The notes under the pieces were generated by a model. It was not told the origin of the DNA. It saw nothing but the letters and a program-made list of their open reading frames with translations, and did no database searches. DNA of 64,000 bases from Burkholderia sp. Nafp2/4-1b (GTDB lineage: Bacteria > Pseudomonadota > Gammaproteobacteria > Burkholderiales > Burkholderiaceae): positions 124,001 to 188,000 of the forward strand of contig NZ_ML058604.1 of NCBI RefSeq assembly GCF_003635165.1. Reading direction: 5' to 3'. A program made the translations under genes and the position numbers. Of the stretch, positions 1 to 7,841 are shown in pieces (the stretch's first letter is position 1; each line of letters begins with the position of its first letter).

Positions 1-603
1 CTCGGCGTTGTCCATGAACTTGCGGATCGACGCGATGGTCTTGGTGCGTGCGCGGAACGTGTCGCGCGTTTCCGGCGTGACGATCAGGTCGACGTAGCGC
101 TGGCGATAGCGCATTTCCTGGTCGGCGAGGCCGTGGAACTTGTCCGGCAGCGGACGCAGCGCCTTCGACAGCAGGCGCAGCTCCTTGCACTGGACCGACA
201 GCTCGCCCTTGTTGGTGCGGAACAGCACGCCGCGGGCGGCGACGATATCGCCCAGGTCCCACTTCTTGAACGCGTCGTAGGTTTCCGCGCCGACGTCGTT
301 CGGCGTCACGAAGAACTGGATCTGGCCCGAACCGTCCTGCACCGTCGCGAAGCTCGCCTTGCCCATCACGCGCTTGAGCATCATGCGGCCGGCGACCGAC
401 ACCTCGACCTCGTTTGCTTCGAGCGCGGCCTTGTCCGAGTCGGCGAATTTCACCTGGAGATCGGCGGCGTGGTGCGTCGGCCGGAAATCGTTCGGATAGG
501 CGATGCCTTGCTCGCGCAACGCGCGCAGCTTCTCGCGGCGCTCGGCGATGATCTGGTTTTCGTCCGCCGCGACGGCGGGCTGCGTTTGGGTCGATTCGGT
601 CAT
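1..603 (-). CDS. lysS: Lysyl-tRNA synthetase, class II (N-terminal part; 3' end lies outside the window)
   Basis: Charges tRNA-Lys with lysine in the cytoplasm. Only the first 201 codons are visible. They show the N-terminal anticodon-binding OB-fold typical of class II LysRS, with the stretch [13 protein letters not shown] followed by IQFFV, and the linker [16 protein letters not shown] that leads into the catalytic domain. The start at 603 gives [14 protein letters not shown], a usual beta-proteobacterial N-terminus. It lies 88 bases downstream of prfB on the same strand, matching the prfB-lysS pairing of Escherichia coli, so the two are probably co-transcribed. No strong ribosome-binding site precedes the start. 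Confidence 0.95.
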   Translation of the reverse strand, partial: MTESTQTQPAVAADENQIIAERREKLRALREQGIAYPNDFRPTHHAADLQVKFADSDKAALEANEVEVSVAGRMMLKRVMGKASFATVQDGSGQIQFFVTPNDVGAETYDAFKKWDLGDIVAARGVLFRTNKGELSVQCKELRLLSKALRPLPDKFHGLADQEMRYRQRYVDLIVTPETRDTFRARTKTIASIRKFMDNAE

Positions 604-660
604 GATGGTCGGAATTCGGAGTAGGTGCGCGGAGTAGGTGCGGCAACTCAACGGGAACGG

Positions 661-685
661 CGGCGCGGCCGGAGAGGCCGCGCCG
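661..685 (-). other. Perfect GC-rich hairpin between prfB and lysS
   Basis: A perfect 10-base inverted repeat (cggcgcggcc / ggccgcgccg) with a 5-base loop begins 6 bases after the prfB stop. No run of T follows on the minus strand, so it looks more like an RNA-stabilising or attenuating stem inside the prfB-lysS operon than an intrinsic terminator. Confidence 0.5.
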
Positions 686-691
686 CGGCGC

Positions 692-1796
692 TTACACGCC
701 CTGTTTGAGGCTCGCGCTGATGAAGTCGTCGAGATCGCCGTCGAGGACGGCTCTCGTGTTGCTCATTTCGACGTTCGTGCGCAGGTCCTTCACGCGGCTC
801 TGGTCGAGCACGTACGAGCGGATCTGGTGGCCCCAGCCCACATCGGTCTTGCTCGATTCGAGCTTGTCCTGTTCGGCCTGGCGCTTGCGCATCTCGGCTT
901 CGTACAGCCGCGACTTCAGCATGGCCATCGCTTCGGCACGGTTGCGGTGCTGCGAGCGGTCGTTCTGGCACTGCACGACGATACCGGTCGGCATGTGCGT
1001 GATCCGCACGGCCGAGTCGGTCTTGTTGATGTGCTGGCCGCCCGCGCCCGATGCGCGGTACGTGTCGATGCGCAGGTCGGCCGGGTTGACCTCGACTTCG
1101 ATGGAGTCGTCGATTTCCGGATACACGAACACCGACGAGAACGACGTGTGGCGGCCGCCCGACGAGTCGAACGGCGACTTGCGCACGAGGCGGTGGATGC
1201 CCGTCTCGGTGCGCAGGAAGCCGTACGCGTATTCGCCCGACACCTTGATCGTCGCGTTCTTGATGCCGGCGACGTCGCCGTCGGATTCTTCCAGCACTTC
1301 GGCCTTGAAGCCCTTGCGCTCGCAGTAGCGCAGGTACTGGCGCAGCAGCATCGACGCCCAGTCGCACGCCTCGGTGCCGCCGGCGCCGGCCTGGATGTCG
1401 ATGAAGCAGTTGTTCGGGTCGGCCGGGTTCGAGAACATCCGGCGGAACTCGATGTCGCCGACGCGTGCCTCGAGCTTCGCGGCGTCTTCTTCCGACGCGA
1501 TGAGGGTGTCTTCGTCGCCTTCCTCGCGTGCGAGCTCGAACAGGTCGAGCGCATCGCGCAGGTCGCTATCGAGCGCCGTCAGCGTCGTGACGACGCCTTC
1601 GAGCAGCTTCTTCTCGCGGCCGAGTGCCTGGGCGTTCTTCGAATCGTTCCAGACGTTCGGGTCTTCGAGTTCCTTGTTGACTTCGATCAGACGCGCAGAT
1701 TTGGCGTCGTAGTCAAAGATACCCCCGGAGCTCGCCCGCGCGCGTGCGCAGGTCGAGCAGGGAGCTTTCGATCGCGTTGAGACGTTCCGCTTCCAT
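692..1796 (-). CDS. prfB: Peptide chain release factor 2 (RF2), made by programmed +1 frameshifting
   Basis: Releases finished peptides at UGA and UAA codons. Frame 1 starts at 1796 and encodes 27 residues ([10 protein letters not shown]...GELRGYL) before an in-frame TGA at 1713-1715. A +1 shift there continues the protein to the stop at 692, giving about 367 residues, close to the 365 of E. coli RF2. The tripeptide anticodon SPF (in [10 protein letters not shown]) marks RF2 rather than RF1, and the catalytic GGQ lies in [13 protein letters not shown]. The gene reads into lysS and lies downstream of recJ. The internal stop is regulatory (RF2 autoregulation), not a mutation. Confidence 0.97.
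1711..1730 (-). promoter_or_regulatory. RF2 programmed +1 ribosomal frameshift site
   Basis: Read on the minus strand, the sequence is CGGGGGTATCTTTGAC: an internal Shine-Dalgarno-like GGGGG, a short spacer, the slippery CTT, then the TGA stop (1713-1715) followed by C. This is the classic prfB element. When RF2 is scarce the ribosome pauses at UGA and slips forward one base. Frame 1 ends and frame 2 resumes exactly here, and the protein on both sides matches RF2. Confidence 0.97.
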
Positions 1797-1831
1797 GATC
1801 GTTCGCTATTCTTGCTTCGTAAAAAAGCGGA

Positions 1832-1837
1832 ATTATA
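1832..1837 (-). promoter_or_regulatory. Probable prfB -10 promoter element
   Basis: A perfect TATAAT on the minus strand lies 36 bases upstream of the prfB start, which would give a leader of roughly 30 bases. No good -35 hexamer is visible. It suggests that prfB can be transcribed independently of recJ. Confidence 0.5.
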
Positions 1838-1876
1838 GCCGATCGGCGGGGTTTCCCGGTGACGCGGAGTGTGCTT

Positions 1877-1914
1877 GCATGCGCGCCGCGGCCCCGTCGG
1901 GGCGGCGCGCATGC
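1877..1914. other. Long perfect hairpin in the recJ-prfB gap
   Basis: A 13-base perfect inverted repeat (gcatgcgcgccgc at 1877-1889, its complement at 1902-1914) encloses a C4/G4 core. It begins 67 bases after the recJ stop. There is no T tract on either side. It may end recJ mRNA in a factor-assisted way or protect its 3' end. Confidence 0.55.
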
Positions 1915-1980
1915 GGCCCGCGCACGTGGCGGGCGGGGTGGTTGAGCGGCCGGACGGCCGGTCGGCTTGCGGGCCGACCC

Positions 1981-3678
1981 TCAGCCGGCCGCGTGCTCGA
2001 CGACCAGTTGCACGCGCGTCACGCCGTTCCACGTGTCGGCCACGAGGCGGTACGCGATCAGCGCGCTCGCGGGCAGCGGCTCGGTGTGGTTGAACCAGAT
2101 CGCGTTGAAGCGCTGGCGGCCGCGCGCGAGCTGCAGCTTCAGGTGCTTCTCCTTCACGAGCGACTGCGACACGACGTCGAACTCGCCGGAGAAAAGCGGG
2201 GCCGGAAAGCCCTGGCCCCAGACGGCTTCGTCGAGCAGCCCGACGAACTGCGGCGTGAAATACGCTTCCTCGAGTTCGCCGTCGGTTTCGATCACGCGGG
2301 CGAGCGCGTCGTCGGACAGCCACTCGCGCGCAACCGCCTCGAACGCCGTTGCGAAGCGCGGCACGTTGTCGGTGTCGAGCGTGAGGCCGGCCGCCATCGC
2401 GTGGCCGCCGAACGCGACGATCAGGTCGGGCTCGCGCTTGGACACGAGGTCGAGCGCATCGCGCAGGTGGAAGCCGGGAATCGAGCGGCCCGAGCCCTTG
2501 ACCCGCGTGCCGGCTTCGTCCGCATGCGCGAACGTGAACGACGGGCGGTGGAATTTCTCCTTGAGCCGCCCCGCGACGATGCCGATCACGCCCTGGTGCC
2601 ATTCGGGATTGAACAGCGTGATCGTGCAGGCGTCGGCCGGGTCGACGTCGGCGAGATCGGCGAGCGCCTGCTGCTGCATGCCGGCTTCGATCTCGCGGCG
2701 CTCGCGGTTCATCACGTCGAGCTGCTGCGCGAGGTCCCACGCGCGGCCGATGTCGTCGGTGATCAGGCATTCGATCCCGAGCGACATGTCGGAGAGCCGC
2801 CCGGCGGCGTTCAGGCGCGGGCCGAGCCCGAAACCGAGGTCGAAGCCGGACGCGGTGCGCGCGTCGCGGGCGGCGGCGCGGAACAGCGCGGCGATGCCCG
2901 GCTGCATGCGGCCGTTGCGAATGCGCTGCAGGCCCTGCGCGACGAGCACGCGGTTGTTGCCGTCGAGCCGCACCACGTCGGCGACGGTGCCGAGCGCGAC
3001 GAGGTCGAGCAGCCCGTCGAGGCGCGGCTCGGCTTCCTTGCTCGCGAACGCGCCGCGGCGGCGCAGCTCGGCGCGCAGCGCGAGCAGCACGTAGAACATC
3101 ACGCCGACGCCGGCGATGTGCTTGCTCGGGAACGCGCAGCCGGGCTGGTTCGGGTTGACGATCGCGCGCGCGGCGGGCAGCGCGTCGCCGGGCAAGTGGT
3201 GGTCGGTCACGAGCACGTCGATGCCGCGCGCGTTCGCGGCGTCGACGCCCGCGACGCTTGCGATCCCGTTGTCGACGGTGATCAGCAGGTCGGGCTTGCG
3301 GGCGGCCGCGAGTTCGACGATCTCGGGCGTGAGCCCGTAGCCGTATTCGAAGCGGTTCGGCACCAGGTAGTCGATCTGCGCGCCGAACATCCGCAGGCCG
3401 CGCACCGCGACCGCGCAGGCGGTCGCGCCGTCGCAGTCGTAGTCGGCGACGACCAGCAGGCGCCGCTGGTCGGCGATCGCGTCGGCGAGCAGCGTCGCGG
3501 CGTCCGCGCAGCCCTTCAGTTCGGTGGGCGGCACGAGGCGCGCGAGCGCGGTTTCGATGTCGGTCGGGGACTGCACGCCGCGCGACGCATACAGGCGCGC
3601 GAGGACGGGATGCAGGCCGTGGCGCGCGAGCACTTCGGCGTCGGCGGGCGCGACGGGGCGGGTAACTATCCGGGTCAT
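1981..3678 (-). CDS. recJ: Single-stranded-DNA-specific 5'-3' exonuclease RecJ
   Basis: Degrades single-stranded DNA 5' to 3' in recombination, base-excision and mismatch repair. The 565-residue protein has the DHH phosphoesterase motifs in order: DYDCDG at residues 79-84, VDNG around 135-138 and TDHHLPG at 158-164; the C-terminal DHHA1/OB region follows ([10 protein letters not shown] is its glycine-rich nucleotide-contact motif). The length matches E. coli RecJ (577). It starts 10 bases after the RpfE-type gene, so the two are very likely one transcript. The order RpfE-recJ-prfB-lysS resembles the flank of the Xanthomonas rpf cluster. Confidence 0.96.
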   Translation of the reverse strand: MTRIVTRPVAPADAEVLARHGLHPVLARLYASRGVQSPTDIETALARLVPPTELKGCADAATLLADAIADQRRLLVVADYDCDGATACAVAVRGLRMFGAQIDYLVPNRFEYGYGLTPEIVELAAARKPDLLITVDNGIASVAGVDAANARGIDVLVTDHHLPGDALPAARAIVNPNQPGCAFPSKHIAGVGVMFYVLLALRAELRRRGAFASKEAEPRLDGLLDLVALGTVADVVRLDGNNRVLVAQGLQRIRNGRMQPGIAALFRAAARDARTASGFDLGFGLGPRLNAAGRLSDMSLGIECLITDDIGRAWDLAQQLDVMNRERREIEAGMQQQALADLADVDPADACTITLFNPEWHQGVIGIVAGRLKEKFHRPSFTFAHADEAGTRVKGSGRSIPGFHLRDALDLVSKREPDLIVAFGGHAMAAGLTLDTDNVPRFATAFEAVAREWLSDDALARVIETDGELEEAYFTPQFVGLLDEAVWGQGFPAPLFSGEFDVVSQSLVKEKHLKLQLARGRQRFNAIWFNHTEPLPASALIAYRLVADTWNGVTRVQLVVEHAAG

Positions 3679-3688
3679 ACAGGTCGGG

Positions 3689-4753
3689 TTATTCGAACAG
3701 GGATGCCAGCGCGCGGCGGCGCCAGAACTTGCGCAGGTCGCCGCGCGTCGCGTGCAGCGTCACGGAGCTGGTGTCGCCGCACAGCGTGAAGTCGACGCCG
3801 GCCAGCTCGCCGTTGCGCAACGCGGCGAGGGACGGCGCGAACCAGTCGCGCTCGAGCGCGGCGAGCGCATCGTGCCAGCGTGCCCAGTCCTGTTCGATGA
3901 ACGGGGTGGACAGCGCCGGCAGCTCGACCAGCGTCGCGCCGGCGGCGGCCGGCAGCGCGCCGAACGCGGCCGGCACCGCGCCGGCCTCGGCCTGCGCGGC
4001 GCGCGCGAGGCCGAGCGCCGCGGGCGACGCGGACAGCACGCGCGCGAATGGCTTGCCGACCGGTTTCAGCGTGCCTTGCGCATGGAACCAGATCGAATTG
4101 ACGGCCGGCAACCCGCGCGCTTCGCGCGCCTCGTTGACCGGATGCTGGAACCACGCCATCTGCACTTCGTTCTGCAGCTTCATCCACATCCGCGAACGTT
4201 CGCCGGTGTGCGCCTCGTGCGGCAGCCAGATTTCGATGTTGCGCCCGCTCGCGCGCAGCGGCGCGGCGCCGGCGAGGCGGGCGAGCTGCTCGCTGGACAG
4301 GTACCACCGCGCCGGCTGCGGCGCTTCGAGCCGCACGCCGAGCTCTTCGATCAGCGGGCGCGCGACCGCGAGCAGCGCGGCGGCGTCGCCGTCGTCGAGC
4401 GAGAGGCTTGCCGGATCGACGAGCACGAGGTGATCGTGCGCGATTTCCACGTGAACGGGCTCGACGCACGCCCAGGCCTGCGTGCCGGGCTCGCCGCCGT
4501 CGGCCAGCAGCATGTAGGGCGCGAGCGGCGCCTCGTCGGCGGCGTTGCCCTGGGTCGCGCCGAACTGGCGGGCCAGCCAGCGCTCGTGCGGCAGCGTGCG
4601 CTGGAAGTCCTCGCCGGCCACGCGCTCGACGAGGCTCGCGCGGGCGAGCAACTTTTCGAGCGCGGGACTGTCCAGCGTGTGCAGGGACGAGCCCGCATCG
4701 GCCGCCGACGGCAGCGCGAACGGAACGAGAAAATGGAGGCGTCGGTCGTGCAT
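3689..4753 (-). CDS. RpfE-type conserved protein of unknown biochemical role
   Basis: A 354-residue soluble protein beginning MHDRRLHFLVPFALPS. Overall character and position immediately upstream of recJ and prfB match the family named RpfE after the Xanthomonas rpf cluster; members are also loosely annotated as phosphoglycerate-mutase-like. No catalytic motif is obvious to me. Visible features are WYLSSEQLARLAG mid-protein, the conserved stretch EIWLPHEAHTGERSRMWMKL and NSIWFHAQG. I chose the start at 4753 because upstream codons read into low-complexity sequence; 4765 (MRTIM) is possible. Family assignment is from memory of synteny and sequence character; function is unknown. Confidence 0.75.
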   Translation of the reverse strand: MHDRRLHFLVPFALPSAADAGSSLHTLDSPALEKLLARASLVERVAGEDFQRTLPHERWLARQFGATQGNAADEAPLAPYMLLADGGEPGTQAWACVEPVHVEIAHDHLVLVDPASLSLDDGDAAALLAVARPLIEELGVRLEAPQPARWYLSSEQLARLAGAAPLRASGRNIEIWLPHEAHTGERSRMWMKLQNEVQMAWFQHPVNEAREARGLPAVNSIWFHAQGTLKPVGKPFARVLSASPAALGLARAAQAEAGAVPAAFGALPAAAGATLVELPALSTPFIEQDWARWHDALAALERDWFAPSLAALRNGELAGVDFTLCGDTSSVTLHATRGDLRKFWRRRALASLFE

Positions 4754-4926
4754 GATGGTGCGCATTGTATGGCAAACTGCGCGCGTGATCGGGCCGGCTG
4801 ACGGTCCGGGCCGGTGCGATCGAGCCAGATCGGGCCTGCCCGCGTCCGGCGACCGCTTTTTTGGACCGCGCCCGGGCGGCAGGCCGCAGGCCGCCATCCC
4901 CGCCGTAACCAGCAGAAAGGATTCGC

Positions 4927-6180
4927 TTGAAACTTCCGTACGAATGGCAGATCGGCTGGCGCTATACGCGCGCCGGCAAACGCACGACCGGTAACGGCTT
5001 CATTTCCTTCATCGCGCTCGTGTCGATGCTCGGCATCGCGCTCGGCGTCGCGGCGCTGATCGTCGTGCTGTCCGTGATGAACGGCTTCCAGAAGGAGGTG
5101 CGCGACCGCATGCTGTCGGTGCTCGCGCACGTCGAGGTGTTCTCGCCGACCGGCTCGATGCCCGACTGGCAACTGACCGCGCAGGAAGCGCGCCGCAATC
5201 CGTCGGTGACCGGCGCGGCGCCGTACGTCGACGCGCAGGCGCTGCTCACGCGCCAGGACGCGGTGAGCGGCGTGATGCTGCGCGGCGTCGAGCCGTCGCT
5301 CGAACCGCAGGTGTCGGACATCGGCAAGGACATGAAGGGCGGCCAGCTCGCGGCGCTCGTGCCGGGCCAGTTCGGCATCGTGCTCGGCGACGCGCTCGCG
5401 GGCAACCTCGGCGTGACGGTCGGGGACAAGGTCACGCTGGTCGCGCCCGAAGGCACGATCACGCCGGCCGGGATGATGCCGCGGCTCAAGCAGTTCACGG
5501 TCGTCGGCGTGTTCGAATCGGGCCACTACGAATACGACAGCACGCTCGCGATGATCAACATCCGCGACGCCGAGGCGCTGTTCCGGATGTCCGCGCCGAC
5601 CGGCGTGCGGCTGCGGCTCACCGACATGCAGAAGGCGCCGCAGGTCGCGATCGAGCTGTCGCATACGCTGTCGGGAAGCCTGTACATCCGCGACTGGACC
5701 CAGCAGAACAAGACGTGGTTCTCGGCCGTGCAGATCGAGAAGCGGATGATGTTCATCATCCTCACGCTGATCATCGCGGTGGCCGCGTTCAACCTCGTGT
5801 CGTCGCTCGTGATGACGGTGACCAACAAGCAGGCCGACATCGCGATCCTGCGCACGCTCGGCGCGCAGCCGGGCTCGATCATGACGATCTTCGTCGTGCA
5901 GGGCGTGACGATCGGCTTCGTCGGCACCGCGTCGGGCGTCGCGCTCGGCTGCCTGATCGCGTGGAGCATCCCGTGGCTGATCCCGATGATCGAGCATTTG
6001 TTCGGCGTGCAGTTCCTGCCGCCGTCGGTGTACTTCATCAGCGAGCTGCCGTCCGAGCTCGTCGCGGGCGATGTCATCAAGATCGGCCTGATCGCGTTCG
6101 TGCTGTCGGCTGTGGCGACGCTCTATCCGAGCTGGCGCGGCGCGAAGGTGAAGCCGGCGGAGGCGCTGCGCTATGAATGA
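4927..6180 (+). CDS. lolC: Lipoprotein-releasing ABC transporter permease (LolC/LolE/LolF family)
   Basis: Inner-membrane permease that extracts outer-membrane lipoproteins and hands them to LolA. The 417-residue protein has the MacB/LolC architecture: an N-terminal membrane helix (about residues 22-50, [20 protein letters not shown]), a large periplasmic domain (about 50-270) and three C-terminal helices, with the cytoplasmic signature [14 protein letters not shown]. Start is TTG at 4927, preceded by a good ribosome-binding site (aaagga). The ATPase gene overlaps its end. Only one permease gene is present here, whereas E. coli has separate lolC and lolE on either side of lolD. Confidence 0.93.
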   Translation: MKLPYEWQIGWRYTRAGKRTTGNGFISFIALVSMLGIALGVAALIVVLSVMNGFQKEVRDRMLSVLAHVEVFSPTGSMPDWQLTAQEARRNPSVTGAAPYVDAQALLTRQDAVSGVMLRGVEPSLEPQVSDIGKDMKGGQLAALVPGQFGIVLGDALAGNLGVTVGDKVTLVAPEGTITPAGMMPRLKQFTVVGVFESGHYEYDSTLAMINIRDAEALFRMSAPTGVRLRLTDMQKAPQVAIELSHTLSGSLYIRDWTQQNKTWFSAVQIEKRMMFIILTLIIAVAAFNLVSSLVMTVTNKQADIAILRTLGAQPGSIMTIFVVQGVTIGFVGTASGVALGCLIAWSIPWLIPMIEHLFGVQFLPPSVYFISELPSELVAGDVIKIGLIAFVLSAVATLYPSWRGAKVKPAEALRYE

Positions 6181-6931
6181 CCGCGCGACCGCATTCGCGG
6201 ATACACGACAACCCATCAGACAGGATTCGGCAGGTATGCAGGAATACGTGCTTCAGGCGCGCGGGATCACGAAGGCCTTCGTGCAGGGCGGCTTCAACGT
6301 GCAGGTGCTCAACAACGCCGAGCTGACGGTGCGGCGCGGCGAAAAGCTCGCGATCGTCGGTGCGTCGGGCTCCGGCAAGAGCACGCTGCTGCACGTGCTG
6401 GGCGGCCTCGACGAACCGAGCGCGGGCGAAGTATCGCTGCTCGGCAAGCCGTTTACGCAGCTCGCCGAGCGCGAGCGCAACGAGCTGCGCAATCGCGCGC
6501 TGGGCTTCGTCTATCAATTCCACCACCTGCTGCCGGAGTTCACCGCGCTCGACAACGTCGCGATGCCGCTGCGCATCCGCCGGATGACGACCGAGGATGC
6601 ACGCGAGCAGGCACAAGCGATGCTCGAACGTGTCGGTCTCGGTCCGCGTGCGAAGCATCGGCCGGGCGAGCTGTCGGGCGGCGAGCGGCAGCGCGTGGCG
6701 ATCGCGCGCGCGCTGGTGACGAAGCCGGCCTGCGTGCTTGCCGACGAGCCGACCGGCAACCTCGACGGCACGACGGCCGACACGGTGTTCAACCTGATGC
6801 TCGAGTTGTCCGAGACGCTCGAAACGAGCTTCGTGATCGTCACGCACGATCCCGAGCTCGCCGCGCGCTGCGACCGCATCATGCGCCTGCGCGACGGCGT
6901 GCTGCACGAGGAGCCGGCGCTGCCGGTGTGA
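6173..6931 (+). CDS. lolD: Lipoprotein-releasing ABC transporter ATPase LolD
   Basis: Powers lipoprotein release together with the upstream permease. Motifs are the Walker [10 protein letters not shown], the signature [15 protein letters not shown], the Walker [12 protein letters not shown] and the switch histidine in VTHDPEL. The start at 6173 overlaps the permease stop by 8 bases, typical of translational coupling, and gives 252 residues; a start at 6236 ([10 protein letters not shown], 231 residues) is closer to the 233 residues of E. coli LolD and also has purine-rich sequence upstream. The [15 protein letters not shown] region is characteristic of LolD. Confidence 0.94.
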   Translation: MNDRATAFADTRQPIRQDSAGMQEYVLQARGITKAFVQGGFNVQVLNNAELTVRRGEKLAIVGASGSGKSTLLHVLGGLDEPSAGEVSLLGKPFTQLAERERNELRNRALGFVYQFHHLLPEFTALDNVAMPLRIRRMTTEDAREQAQAMLERVGLGPRAKHRPGELSGGERQRVAIARALVTKPACVLADEPTGNLDGTTADTVFNLMLELSETLETSFVIVTHDPELAARCDRIMRLRDGVLHEEPALPV

Positions 6932-6995
6932 ACCAACGCCTTCGCCGCGCTACCCGGCCATGCCCGGGCGCGCCGCGAGGGTGAGGAAAGCCGAC

Positions 6996-7784
6996 ATGTG
7001 GATCGATACGCATTGCCATCTCGATGCCGCCGAGTTCGACGCCGATCGCGACGCGGTCGCCCAGGCGGCGCGCGCGGCCGGCGTGTCGCGCATCGTGATC
7101 CCGAGCGTCGGGCGCGACAACTTCACGACGGTGCGCGAGCTCGCGCAGCGCACGCCGGGCGCGGTCTATGCGCTCGGCATCCATCCGCTCTTCACGCCGC
7201 ATGCGCGCGACGAGGATCTCGACCGGCTGCGGATGGAGATCGAGGCGAGCCTCGACGATCCGCGCTTCGTCGCGATCGGCGAGATCGGGCTCGACTACTT
7301 CGTGCCGGGGCTCGACGAAGAACGGCAGCAATTCTTCTATCAGGGGCAGCTCAAGCTCGCGCGCGAATTCGACCTGCCGGTGCTGTGCCACGTGCGCAAG
7401 TCGCAGGATCGCGTGCTCGCCGGGCTGCGCCGCTTCGGCGTGCGGCGCGGTATCGCGCATGCATTCAACGGCAGTTTCCAGCAGGCCGACGCGTATCTCG
7501 CGCAGGGGCTGCATCTCGGTTTCGGCGGCAACGTGACGTTCGAACGCGCGCGGCAGATTCGCCGGCTCGCCGAGCAATTGCCGCTCGATGCGATCGTCGT
7601 CGAGACGGACGCCCCCGACATCGCGCCCGAGTGGGCGTACAAATCCCGCAACGCGCCCGACCAGGTGCCGCGCATCGGCACCGTTCTCGCGGAACTGCGC
7701 GGGATCGACGCGCACGCGCTGTCCCTATCCACAACGGCTAACGCGCGCGCCGCGCTGCCGCGTCTCGCACTTTCGTCCGCATAA
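6996..7784 (+). CDS. TatD-family metal-dependent DNase
   Basis: Member of the amidohydrolase-like TatD family (TatD, YcfH, YjjV), thought to act as metal-dependent 3'-5' exonucleases or deoxyribonucleases in the cytoplasm. The 262-residue protein has the metal motifs DTHCHLD at residues 4-10, GEIGLDY, CHVRKS, HAFNG and the late acidic residue in ETDAPD. Start at 6996 follows a strong site (gaggaaag). It lies just after lolD on the same strand and may be co-transcribed. Which paralogue it is cannot be told by eye. Confidence 0.92.
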   Translation: MWIDTHCHLDAAEFDADRDAVAQAARAAGVSRIVIPSVGRDNFTTVRELAQRTPGAVYALGIHPLFTPHARDEDLDRLRMEIEASLDDPRFVAIGEIGLDYFVPGLDEERQQFFYQGQLKLAREFDLPVLCHVRKSQDRVLAGLRRFGVRRGIAHAFNGSFQQADAYLAQGLHLGFGGNVTFERARQIRRLAEQLPLDAIVVETDAPDIAPEWAYKSRNAPDQVPRIGTVLAELRGIDAHALSLSTTANARAALPRLALSSA

Positions 7785-7841
7785 TCGTTGCCGGAAGGCG
7801 CCGTCTCGATCACGACGGCGCCAGGTCGACGAGGAGGCGCG

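Noticed and set aside
1713-1796. prfB as a pseudogene because of the early stop
   Set aside because: The stop is the programmed frameshift, with all signature elements present and an intact downstream frame.
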